Shown piece after piece: positions 9,275 through 16,913 of a stretch of 64,000 nucleotides of DNA (its first letter is position 1; every line of letters starts with the position of its first letter). The stretch comes from Deinococcus yavapaiensis KR-236 (lineage in GTDB: Bacteria > Deinococcota > Deinococci > Deinococcales > Deinococcaceae). The position numbers were made by a program, and so were the translations under genes. The notes below the pieces were generated by a model. It was not told where the DNA came from. It worked only from the letters and a program-made list of their open reading frames with translations, and searched no databases. Location: positions 168,933-232,932 of the forward strand of contig NZ_QJSX01000007.1 of the NCBI RefSeq assembly GCF_003217515.1, in the 5' to 3' direction.

Positions 9275-9715
9275 TCAGCCGCGCAGTTCGGCCATCATGC
9301 CGCCGCCGTCAAAGCCGCTCCAGGCCTCCTCGATCAGGCCGTCCTTGAGACGTGCCATGAGGATGCCCGGCACCCGTATCGACCGACCGGTCGCCGCGAG
9401 GCCACCGAACGATCCGTCGTGGGTCCCGGCGAAGGTGTAGCGCACCGCCACCAAGTCGCCCTCGGCCATCACGTCGTCCAACGTGAAATGAATGTCGGGA
9501 AAGCCAGCGCGAAACATGGCCACCCGGTTCTTGAGCCCCTCACGGCCTCGAGTGAGCGTGGCGTCTGCGCTGCCGTCGGTACGCACCGGGGCATCGAGAA
9601 CGTAGGTGGGTGCGTAAAGCTCATCCACCACTTCGAGGCGGCCAGCATTGAGCACTTCCTCGAAGTGGCGGCGGACGACCTGCTTGTTGCGTTCGGCCGA
9701 TTGAGTTAGGGACAC
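9275..9715 (-). CDS. SnoaL-like / ester-cyclase family protein
   Basis: A 146-residue protein of the NTF2-like fold. The run NKQVVRRHFEEVLNAG at the N-terminus and FPDIHFTLDDVMAEGDLVA followed by RYTFAGTHDG in the middle are typical of the SnoaL-like polyketide cyclase/'ester cyclase' group found in many bacteria without polyketide genes. I chose the GTG at 9715 because a perfect TATAAT sits seven bases upstream, which makes a leaderless transcript starting at the GTG. Longer reading to 9766 would run through the promoter. Function unknown; it binds a small hydrophobic ligand in related proteins. Confidence 0.82.
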   Translation of the reverse strand: MSLTQSAERNKQVVRRHFEEVLNAGRLEVVDELYAPTYVLDAPVRTDGSADATLTRGREGLKNRVAMFRAGFPDIHFTLDDVMAEGDLVAVRYTFAGTHDGSFGGLAATGRSIRVPGILMARLKDGLIEEAWSGFDGGGMMAELRG

Positions 9716-9722
9716 GTCCCGA

Positions 9723-9728
9723 ATTATA
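9723..9728 (-). promoter_or_regulatory. -10 element TATAAT for a leaderless SnoaL-like transcript
   Basis: Minus strand TATAAT is followed by seven bases and then GTG at 9715. With the usual spacing the transcript begins at or next to the start codon. No good -35 was found. Confidence 0.6.
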
Positions 9729-9907
9729 GGCCGATCCCAGGGAGCAGGGGGTACGAAGAGAAACAACGACGGGTCATCGTGATACGGCGAGTCCGGGTGG
9801 CGGTCTTGTCCCGGTACACACGCTGGCCGACGAACACCATGAGTTGACCATCGAAGAAGGGCCGCGATTCCTTGGATTCACCGTGGTGATCCCACGAGGG
9901 AAGGGAA
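9729..9907. other. intergenic region, nothing recognised
   Basis: Divergent spacer between the SnoaL-like gene and the possible small ORF and LuxR gene. No repeats or hairpins of note. Confidence 0.4.
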
Positions 9908-10141
9908 GTGCTGAGAGAGTTGGATGCGGAGCCCCGCTGGAACGTCGGGGCGTTCCAGTCGGGCGAAAAGCTATCGGAAGAAAGATTCGGCTTCCATGGG
10001 AACGAAGGAATCGACGCCATGGTCGTCGGGTACAGGCCCCCGGTCGTGCCCAGTCGTCAGGTCATCGAAACGGAACTTCACGCCCTCGGCATCGACAAAA
10101 CGCCTTCTTACACGCCCCTTGGACGGCGATCGAAAAGTTGA
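9908..10141 (+). CDS. possible small hypothetical protein
   Basis: A 77-codon frame starting at GTG 9908 just after GAGGGAAGGGAA, a plausible ribosome site. The predicted peptide is of mixed composition (VLRELDAEPRWNVGAFQSGE at the start), unlike the Arg-rich antisense frames elsewhere in this DNA. I do not recognise it. It could equally be a decayed fragment, and its stop lies only about 40 bases before the LuxR start. Confidence 0.25.
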   Translation: MLRELDAEPRWNVGAFQSGEKLSEERFGFHGNEGIDAMVVGYRPPVVPSRQVIETELHALGIDKTPSYTPLGRRSKS

Positions 10142-10182
10142 CGGCGGGCGCGTTCACCCTCTCGGCGTTTGTACACTGGAGC

Positions 10183-12483
10183 ATGGACAGCCACGAGGTT
10201 CCGGGCGCCCATGTCCACCTCCCCTTCCCCTTCCTGCCTCCGATCATCGGGAGAGACCGCGAACTCGCCCTCGCGCACGCCCTGCTGCTGCGAGATGACG
10301 TTCACCTCGTCAACCTTCGCGGACCCGGCGGCATCGGCAAGACCCGCCTCGCGCAAGAACTGACGCAGCGACTCGTCTCGACCTTCGACCTCGTCGTGTT
10401 CGTCGAGTTGGCTCCCCTGCGCGAACCCACCTTGATCCTCCCGGCCATCTCCAGCGCGCTTCACGCGCCTCCACACCGCCCGGTCCTGGAAGGCCTCATC
10501 GAGACGATCGGCGAGCGGCGCGTCCTGCTCGTCCTCGACAACCTCGAACACCTCCTGCCGCACGTGCAGGACCTCACGACCCTGCTCGCGCACGCGCCGC
10601 ACTTGAAGATCGTCACGACCAGCCGCCGAGTGCTGCACCTTCGAAGCGAGCACGACTTGCCGCTCGCGCCCCTCTCGCTGCCTCAGGACGACACGGAGCA
10701 AAGTGAGGCGGTGCAGTTGTTCGTGCGCCTGGCCAAGACGGTCGATCCGACGTTCGAACTCGACGACAAGAACCGTGCGTTGGTGGAACGGGTGTGCGTG
10801 CTGCTCGACGGCATGCCCCTCGCGCTGGAACTCGCCGCGGCGAGACTGCGCGCCGTTCCGCTCGAGGAACTCGTGGAGTGGCTCGGCACCCCCCTGGAGG
10901 TACTCGCCGACGGTCCGACGGACGCTCCGAGGCGCTCCCGCTCGCTGCGGGACACCGTGGGGTGGAGCTACGACCTCTTGACGCCCAACGAACAGGAGAT
11001 GTTCGCGGTCTGCGGGGTGTTCGTCGGGGGATTCACGAAGGCGGCGTTGGAAGCCGTGACAGGCCGCCCGGACGTCCGGAACTTCCTGATTCAACTCGTG
11101 GAGCACAGCCTGCTGAGATCGACGACGAGCCTTGGAGGTCGCTGGTCGATGCTCGAGCCCATCCGCGAGTTCGCTCACGAACGCCTCGACGAGTCGCCGG
11201 ACGTGCGGAACGTCCGCGAGAGGCACGCGAACTACTACTTGACGCTCTCCGAACAAGCCGAGAGTTGGACGCAGACGCTCAAAGCCGAGTGGATGGAGCG
11301 TTTCAAGGCCGAGCACGCCAACTTCGAAGGAAGCTTGCAGTGGTTCATCCAGGAGGACCGCGCCGAGGACGCGACGCGACTTTGCAAAGCCTTGCGCCCC
11401 TACTGGCTCGGGCGCGGCTTGAACCGAACGGCCATCGCCTGGATCGAGCGTGTCCTCGCGACTCCGAGCGGGAGGCCCCGGACGACTCACCGAGCGGAAT
11501 TATTGGGCTTTGCCGCGGATCATACCGTGCAACTCGGAGACTCGTACGACTCGGGCGAACGGTACTGTCATGAAAGTATCGAGCTTCACCGCGAATACGG
11601 GAACGCGCTCGGTGAAGCGAACGTCATGTGCTCCTTGGCATGGCTGTATGACGGCAGCGGAAAAGGCGACGCGGCCCGTGATCTGCGCCTGGACTTGTTG
11701 AATCGGTACGAGGTTCTCGGAGACCAGGCCCAGGTGGCGATGGTGCTGTGCAATCTCGGAACGGGCTTCATCGATGCCGGGAAGTACGATCGCGCGCTGG
11801 CGTACTTCGATCAGGCGCTTCCGGAATTGGAGCGACTCGGAGACGTGACCAATTTGGCATTTCACGCGGTGTTTCGAGCCGTCGTGTTCAAGCGGACGGG
11901 AAACGTGGATGCCTGCCTTCACGAGATGAAGCGGTCGTGGCAATTGGGAGCGGCGATCGAGGATCGAGCCTTCCTGTGGAGGGCGCTGGGAATCGTGGCG
12001 TACCTCGTTCGGCAGTCCGGGCAGGCGGACTTCGCGACTCGATTGCTCAGCGCGCAAGAGCACGTCCGGTTGCAAATGCAGCGAGCCATGCTGCCGTCCC
12101 GTCAGAAGGAGTTGGAAGAAGAGCAGCAGGCGTTGCGCTCCATCCTCGGCCAAGCGGCCTTCGAGAAAGCGTGGCGAGCGGGCGAGAAGATCAGTTTGGC
12201 AAAGATCCAGTCGCAGGTGGACGCGTGGTTCGCCGCTCCCGTGGCGATGAGAGCGAAGCCGGAAGACCAAGGGATGCCGGACGTCCTGACTTCCCGCGAG
12301 CGAGACGTGGTCGCCCTCGTCGCCGCTGGATTTTCGGACAAGCAAGTGGCGTCCAAACTCGGGATTCGTGGTGGCACCGTCAGTAAGCACGTGGGAAACG
12401 TCCTCGGAAAGCTCGAGTTGAAGAATCGCACGGAACTCGCCCGCTGGGCCATGACGCATGGCGTTTCGCCTTCCATAACTTGA
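10183..12483 (+). CDS. LuxR-family ATPase/TPR transcriptional regulator
   Basis: A 766-residue regulator built like the MalT/LAL-type group but with an NB-ARC-like ATPase. Walker A is GPGGIGKTRLA (Lys53) and Walker B is VLLVLDNLEHLL; a winged-helix linker and TPR-like helices follow to about residue 640. The C-terminal 65 residues are a LuxR helix-turn-helix: LTSRERDVVALVAAGFSDKQ then VASKLGIRGGTVSKHVGNV. ATP and an unknown inducer would switch it between inactive and DNA-binding forms. I chose ATG 10183: it has GGAG at short distance and a TACACT hexamer just before, and the domain starts right after; the frame is open further upstream without coding character. No obvious target gene is adjacent. 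Confidence 0.88.
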   Translation: MDSHEVPGAHVHLPFPFLPPIIGRDRELALAHALLLRDDVHLVNLRGPGGIGKTRLAQELTQRLVSTFDLVVFVELAPLREPTLILPAISSALHAPPHRPVLEGLIETIGERRVLLVLDNLEHLLPHVQDLTTLLAHAPHLKIVTTSRRVLHLRSEHDLPLAPLSLPQDDTEQSEAVQLFVRLAKTVDPTFELDDKNRALVERVCVLLDGMPLALELAAARLRAVPLEELVEWLGTPLEVLADGPTDAPRRSRSLRDTVGWSYDLLTPNEQEMFAVCGVFVGGFTKAALEAVTGRPDVRNFLIQLVEHSLLRSTTSLGGRWSMLEPIREFAHERLDESPDVRNVRERHANYYLTLSEQAESWTQTLKAEWMERFKAEHANFEGSLQWFIQEDRAEDATRLCKALRPYWLGRGLNRTAIAWIERVLATPSGRPRTTHRAELLGFAADHTVQLGDSYDSGERYCHESIELHREYGNALGEANVMCSLAWLYDGSGKGDAARDLRLDLLNRYEVLGDQAQVAMVLCNLGTGFIDAGKYDRALAYFDQALPELERLGDVTNLAFHAVFRAVVFKRTGNVDACLHEMKRSWQLGAAIEDRAFLWRALGIVAYLVRQSGQADFATRLLSAQEHVRLQMQRAMLPSRQKELEEEQQALRSILGQAAFEKAWRAGEKISLAKIQSQVDAWFAAPVAMRAKPEDQGMPDVLTSRERDVVALVAAGFSDKQVASKLGIRGGTVSKHVGNVLGKLELKNRTELARWAMTHGVSPSIT

Positions 12484-13006
12484 TCCACCCGCTGGGAAGG
12501 TGCAAGACGCTCGGCCGGACCGAAGGAAGAAGGACGTCGTCCAATTCGGCGTCGAACCTGTGGGGCCAGGTTGAGCGGACCCACGAAGCGACCCCACCCA
12601 CACACCGTACGCTTCGTGACCGCCGCCAACCACCCGAGCTTGGAAGCGCGGGCGAACGCTCGACCTTCGACGGCAAACGGCGCGCGGCGACTACCTAATT
12701 CTGTCAGGGTCCCAATCCTGGGGATGCGCCTCGCTCCATCTTCCTCCTACCGTGAGGAGTCAGCTCGGCGGCGACGCTCACTCGAGGCGCGGGGCCTTCG
12801 TCGGCAGGATGGAGGTCCATCCTGCTTCCTCTGTGCGCAGCGAAGCAGGGGGACGGGGGCGTGCCTGTCCGGAAGGAGTGAACATGAGCGCCGGGAGGCT
12901 CGGTGACCAAGACGCCTCCCGTTTGGGTTCCAGTGCGGCTCGTTCGGAAGAAACCCTTCTTTGCTGCTGTGCAAGCAGGAGCGAGACCGATTCGAAGGAG
13001 GAACTC
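12484..13006. other. intergenic region with a hairpin at 12804-12825
   Basis: About 520 bases with no convincing gene. A perfect 10-bp inverted repeat (GCAGGATGGA and TCCATCCTGC) lies at 12804-12825. An ATG at 12884 with AAGGAG upstream is in frame with the following gene, but the signal peptide begins only at 13007, so I do not use it. I do not recognise a riboswitch class. Confidence 0.4.
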
Positions 13007-13495
13007 ATGAACCAATTGCGCGCGCGCTTCCTGCTCATTCCCGTAACCGCCGCCGCTTTGTCGGGGAGCGTCGAAGCCACGGACTTCGGCATGCGCAACC
13101 TCAAAGGAGTACGCGTATGTACCGACGAAGCCAGTGTGCAAGCGCAAGACAACACGGAATTGCAGCACGCGCTCCTTGTGGAGATGCGCCGACAACTACG
13201 TGTTGGCACTGTGTCGTCCGTGGAAGGAGCCTGCCAAACCCGTCGAGATGCTGTTCACCTCATCGTGGACGTCGACTATCAAATCAAGTCGGCTTTCTCG
13301 ACCGAGATCGAGCTTTTCAACCGCAACCTCGCGGGATTCGCCGACGCTCTCAAAGTGTATCAGCGAGGAAGTTTCGGTGTCACGGAGGACGAGGAAACAC
13401 TCATGGAATTTGTCATGTCCGAGTTCGATGAGTTCGTGATGGACTGGCGCGAACAAAACGATTTGCCCACGACTCGGTCGAATCGGCAAACGTAA
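13007..13495 (+). CDS. small secreted protein of unknown function
   Basis: A 162-residue protein. ATG 13007 follows AAGGAGGAACTC, a strong ribosome site, and opens a signal peptide (about MNQLRARFLLIPVTAAALSG) with likely cleavage after SVEA. The mature part is acidic with a few cysteines and resembles no family I know; LIVDVDYQIKSAFSTEIELF suggests a mixed alpha/beta domain. It is followed after 168 bases by a phospholipase A2-like exported protein on the same strand; a shared role is only a guess. Confidence 0.7.
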   Translation: MNQLRARFLLIPVTAAALSGSVEATDFGMRNLKGVRVCTDEASVQAQDNTELQHALLVEMRRQLRVGTVSSVEGACQTRRDAVHLIVDVDYQIKSAFSTEIELFNRNLAGFADALKVYQRGSFGVTEDEETLMEFVMSEFDEFVMDWREQNDLPTTRSNRQT

Positions 13496-13663
13496 GACGA
13501 ACCGATGAAGGGTTCTAATTCAATGTACGCTTGTCTTGCCGCCTTCGTCCTGTGTTCGTTGGCATAAGCAACAAGCCATTTGTCGAAAAGTGAATTTATA
13601 GGGGCGACAGACTCTATCTGTCCGCGCACTTGACACCTTTCAGTACCACGAATGGAGATTGTT

Positions 13664-14299
13664 ATGAGGATGTGGCCGCTTTTTGTCTGCTGCAGCATTG
13701 CCATCACGCCCGCGGCCGTCGCTGGTGGAGCGGGCGCTCCCGTCGGGGCGTTGAACTTGTCCACCATCGAACGCATGACGCCCGCTCAACTTCAGCGCCT
13801 GAGCCTCAACCAAATCGATGACTTGACGACCGTCGCAGGTGCCAGCATCGATCAGTTCCTCAAGACCATGCTCGTGGGGCCGTTGCCCGGCCCGGTCTGG
13901 CCCAGCGCCGATTACACCCTGTACTACTCGGCCATGCTTTCGTCCGACGCGTGGATCAACAGCGACTACAAAAAAGACGCCGGAGCGGACTTGACCAGCA
14001 ACGGCTGCGCCTTCCCGGTCGCGGCGGCGTACCAGAAGACGTTTGGCGCCAACGCCTGCCGCCACCAGAACTTTGGCTACCGCAATGTCGCACAGTACCA
14101 CCGAACGCACACCGAAGCTGTCCGCAAGGTGCTGGACATGCGCTTCTTGCTGGACATGTACGTTCAGTGCTTGGATGAAAGCACGTCACCGGCGGGTCGG
14201 CTGGCGTGTGAGCGAGCGGCGGTGGCGGCGTACGTACAGGCGCGGACGCTGGGGACCAGGGTCTTCGACGCGGTTCAAGCGCGCTACAGCAACCCGTAA
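13664..14299 (+). CDS. phospholipase A2-like exported protein lacking the catalytic His-Asp
   Basis: A 211-residue exported protein; ATG 13664 has GGAG six bases upstream and opens a signal peptide ending near AVAGGAG. The C-terminal half has the shape of prokaryotic phospholipase A2: NGCAFPVAAAYQ, ANACRHQNFGYRNV and DMRFLLDMYVQCL. In active members the central motif reads C-x-R-H-D-F-G-Y-R-N, with the His-Asp pair doing catalysis and calcium binding. Here the aligned residues are Gln135 and Asn136, while the structural C132, FGYRN and later Asp are kept. The protein is therefore probably a binding protein or inactive homologue. The N-terminal domain (residues 30-105) is not recognised. Family call by eye. 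Confidence 0.7.
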   Translation: MRMWPLFVCCSIAITPAAVAGGAGAPVGALNLSTIERMTPAQLQRLSLNQIDDLTTVAGASIDQFLKTMLVGPLPGPVWPSADYTLYYSAMLSSDAWINSDYKKDAGADLTSNGCAFPVAAAYQKTFGANACRHQNFGYRNVAQYHRTHTEAVRKVLDMRFLLDMYVQCLDESTSPAGRLACERAAVAAYVQARTLGTRVFDAVQARYSNP

Positions 14300-14318
14300 G
14301 CACAGAGGTGAACGGTTT

Positions 14319-14342
14319 GGAGCACCCTCGGTCGGGTGCTCC
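14319..14342 (+). terminator. hairpin after the phospholipase A2-like gene
   Basis: GGAGCACCC and GGGTGCTCC form a perfect 9-bp stem with a six-base loop, 20 bases after the stop. There is no T-run, so it may be a terminator of the weak GC type or an RNA-stabilising hairpin. Confidence 0.65.
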
Positions 14343-14742
14343 ATCTGAATGACTTGGGCTGCCTTGATCGTCATGGCGTTTGTGGAACGCGACGAATCGT
14401 TGATAACGCGGAGCGTGCGAGCAGCAAGCATTCCAAGTGATGCAGCTCTTGAGAAGGCGTCGCGGTACGAATCGCACCTCGAGCGGCAGTCGTACAAGGG
14501 CTGCACGAACTCGAAGTCGGGCAGCGGGCCAAGCGTCGCCCTTCGCGCACGAATCGGGCGTGGTCGGCCCCTTCTGGAGTCCAGGGGAATGCCGTCAACG
14601 TTGACCTCGCCGCCTTGTGCTATGAGAGCGAACGGTGGGGGAGCCGCTCCAGCTTCCCGCTGGCTCCTTGGAACGCCGCTCGACGCCGAAGGATGAAGGC
14701 GACGTCTGCAAGTGGATACAAGCTGTAAGACTGCCGTTGTGG
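14343..14742. other. intergenic region, nothing recognised
   Basis: About 400 bases without a credible gene. It ends in the presumed promoter of the next gene. Confidence 0.35.
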
Positions 14743-14766
14743 TACAACGGTCGCGTGAAGTCCTGA
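14743..14766 (+). promoter_or_regulatory. TACAAC -10 with a possible leaderless three-codon leader ORF
   Basis: TACAAC at 14743-14748 is followed six bases later by GTG AAG TCC TGA (14755-14766). The TGA shares its A with the ATG of the next gene (TGATG). If transcription starts at the GTG, the ribosome would translate Met-Lys-Ser and then reach the downstream start by re-initiation. Confidence 0.4.
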
Positions 14767-15347
14767 TGCTCGCAGAAGCCCCACCGCGTCAAGACAGCCC
14801 GGAGCCGCAAGCTCCGGGCACGCCTTGGTTGCTGCGCTGGGACCGCATTGCCCGGCAACGTGCCAAGGGAGCGCCGATCAAGCACACCGCGGCGCAAGCG
14901 TACCAGCTCGCTGCCCCGCTGGCCTTGGAGTGGGCGTCCGTGCGTGACACGGAGGACGAGGCGACCTTCCTGATCGAGGGCGGCAAGGCCACGCGAGCGC
15001 TCAACATGCCGTCTCGGCTGTGGGTGTGGTACTGGACGGAGAGCCTCGCTCCGATGGTGTTCGACGACCTCGACGTGCTGGAACGCCGACTCACGGATCC
15101 GCCCCTCCTCAACCCCAGGGGCATCCGACGACTGCTGGCAGAGGCGGACGGCGAGGTGGGGTGCGCGGTGCTGCAAGCGGCGATGTGGGCGACGAACGTG
15201 CGCTGGGCGATGCTGCGGAGCGTGCAGAGCATCCCCGACTTGGAGCGCATGGTGCTCGAAGAGGGGCCGCCCAGTGAGGACAGCACCTTGTACTGGACGC
15301 AGCTCCTCGGCTTCGCACAGCAGCAACATACCGTTCCGAGACGGTGA
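14766..15347 (+). CDS. hypothetical protein
   Basis: A 193-residue protein of unknown family. Composition is protein-like, rich in Trp and Leu (RLWVWYWTESLAPMVFDDLD), with no signal peptide or membrane segment. ATG 14766 is the best start; earlier in-frame sequence looks non-coding. The last third (CAVLQAAMWATNVRWAMLRS) is predicted helical. It lies beside an IS3 remnant in an otherwise eroded stretch, so it may be a recently acquired or orphan gene. Confidence 0.6.
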   Translation: MLAEAPPRQDSPEPQAPGTPWLLRWDRIARQRAKGAPIKHTAAQAYQLAAPLALEWASVRDTEDEATFLIEGGKATRALNMPSRLWVWYWTESLAPMVFDDLDVLERRLTDPPLLNPRGIRRLLAEADGEVGCAVLQAAMWATNVRWAMLRSVQSIPDLERMVLEEGPPSEDSTLYWTQLLGFAQQQHTVPRR

Positions 15348-15410
15348 ATCGATGCCATTTTGGAGCCTCACTACCGCCACGTAATTGAGGTGAAGCGATA
15401 CGGCGTTCCT

Positions 15411-15502
15411 CGGCGAGTCTCCGGTTCTCGACCTCCATGGGGCCGAAGGCGGCATGCCGCCGTTTGCGATTATAAAAAGCCTCGATGTCTCCGAGGATCA
15501 CA
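15411..15502 (-). pseudogene. remnant of an IS3-family transposase (C-terminal end of orfB)
   Basis: On the minus strand the frame reads GDIEAFYNRKRRHAAFGPME. The pattern I-E-x-F-Y-N-R-x-R-R-H-x-A-x-G is the hallmark of the C-terminal part of IS3-family integrase-core transposases. Upstream pieces of the same protein may persist in other frames up to about 15600 (VHFDALHEDDLEE), so the gene is frameshifted and truncated. No inverted repeats found. Confidence 0.65.
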
Positions 15503-15602
15503 TGCCGACGGGCGGCGTCATCTCCTCGAGGTCGTCCTCGTGAAGGGCATCGAAATGAACGGATTGACGCTCGACGCGAGCCAAAGGAAACGGGATTAAC
15601 CA

Positions 15603-15827
15603 TCGCGTTCCTTGAGGGGAGATCACGATCAGGTAGCGAGGAGTTGATTGGTTCGTGGAGAATAGCCCTCCATGGACGACGCCAACCTTCATTCTCATCG
15701 TCAGGTACGCTGGCAATCCCCAAGGACTCGATCCTTCTCCAAGCCAGGAAGACGTGTGGCTCCGCTCGATCAAGTTGTCCATCCGGCTTGACGTCATTGT
15801 CTGTCCTCGCGTCTCTGAGCCCACGTT
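15603..15827. other. eroded intergenic sequence
   Basis: Part of the stretch between the IS3 remnant and the LprI-like pseudogene. No recognisable domain in any frame. Confidence 0.3.
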
Positions 15828-16097
15828 TCAGTCCGTCGAACGATTCTGGGGAGTGGAGGAGGGCATGGCGATCTGAAAGGCGTCGTAGAACGCTTTGGAC
15901 ACGGTGGATGCCGTGCTGGACGCGACGGGAAACCAGCCTCGCTTGATCAGTACCCGGACGTTCACGCCTTCGATGTGCCGACCGTACACTTGGAGGTGCA
16001 CGCGGAATCCGGCACGTACGAGCTTCTCGTGCATGAGTTTCTCGGTGATGGAAAGGTCATCCCAGAAAGCCGGATGTGGTCTGGGTTGCAGTCGCAT
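15828..16097 (-). CDS. possible small hypothetical protein
   Basis: An 89-codon frame on the minus strand. The sequence looks protein-like (DDLSITEKLMHEKLVRAGFR) and less Arg-biased than neighbouring antisense frames, but the ribosome site is weak and no family is recognised. It may be a gene fragment. Confidence 0.3.
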   Translation of the reverse strand: MRLQPRPHPAFWDDLSITEKLMHEKLVRAGFRVHLQVYGRHIEGVNVRVLIKRGWFPVASSTASTVSKAFYDAFQIAMPSSTPQNRSTD

Positions 16098-16366
16098 GAA
16101 TCAGTGTGCGCTTCCAGGGGCGGCAACATTCGCTTGCAGCCTTCTTTGTGGCGTCCCTGTGAAGTGCTCGACGAGCAGGACCGCTTCTCCCAAGCTCCAG
16201 CGGGGTCTCGAAGCTCCTTCTTGCACCGTCACCCTGATAGCCTTTCATGCCCTTTGACGTCCCTTGAGCGCGGGAGCGATTGGACACGCGAACGCATCGA
16301 AGCCACCTCGCCTCATCTGCTCGTTCGAACGGTAGGGCGGGGGTGTAACGTGACGGCGAAGGACTT

Positions 16367-16720
16367 ATGAACCCCAGCTTTGCCACCGTCATCGCCGCCG
16401 CTTTGATCGCCTCCATGGCGGACGCGCAAAACGACTGCGACGGTGACTTGTCGGATTTCGACGCGGTGTACTGCTCCCAGAAGTTGGCCGTGCAAGCTGA
16501 CAAGAACCTCAACGCGGTCTACCGAAAGCTCGTTACAGCGTTGACGGTGAGCGCTCGCGGCACGTGACGCGCTTATCAGCGTGCGTGGATCGTGCGGCGA
16601 GACGCTCGAAGCGTGCTGACGCGTGACGGCTTAGAGTACGTGTGGATCGACCGCGCGACGGACTTGACGGTGTCACGCACGAACAAGCTCGACGACCGCT
16701 CGCGCGAGTGTCTCAGCAGC
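16367..16720 (+). pseudogene. LprI/DUF1311-like secreted protein interrupted by a stop codon
   Basis: ATG 16367 follows GAAGGACTT and begins a signal peptide (MNPSFATVIAAALIASMADA). The mature start DCDGDLSDFDAVYCSQKLAV and LNAVYRKLVTAL match the DUF1311/lysozyme-inhibitor LprI pattern. A TGA at 16565-16567 stops the frame exactly before the next conserved block, RAYQRAWIVRRDAR, which continues in the same frame. The remaining tail (DDRSRECLSSGC) is still readable. A single nonsense change or a local double shift would explain this. If the TGA is real, only a 66-residue product is made. Confidence 0.6.
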
Positions 16721-16848
16721 GGTTGTTGCGGGCGTCTCAGCGAAGCAGACGCCTGCAACAACTCCATCATCTCCGGCAGGCCGAGCAAGGACACCAGGCC
16801 CGGCTGGGCGCCTCGGTTGCCGCGCTTGAATGTACAACCTCTCATCTT

Positions 16849-16881
16849 TTGACGGGCCCTTGACGCTCGCTCGTGAATACT
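16849..16881 (+). promoter_or_regulatory. SARP-type promoter box (TTGAC-N6-TTGAC-N11-AATACT)
   Basis: Two TTGAC sites at 16849-16853 and 16860-16864 are 11 bp apart; the -10 like AATACT is at 16876-16881. The same arrangement precedes the gene at 19771 and, on the minus strand, the regulator at 24130. An 11-bp direct repeat overlapping the -35 and about 11 bp before the -10 is how OmpR/PhoB- and SARP-type activators work. Confidence 0.65.
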
Positions 16882-16913
16882 GCGGCGTCTCATCAACCAA
16901 AGGAGTGTTGTTC

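Noticed and set aside
9844..10182. N-terminal extension of the LuxR regulator
   Set aside because: No family match, no ribosome site, and the start at 10183 is directly before the ATPase domain.
12884..13006. Earlier start for the secreted protein at 13007
   Set aside because: It would bury the signal peptide; the start at 13007 has a better ribosome site.
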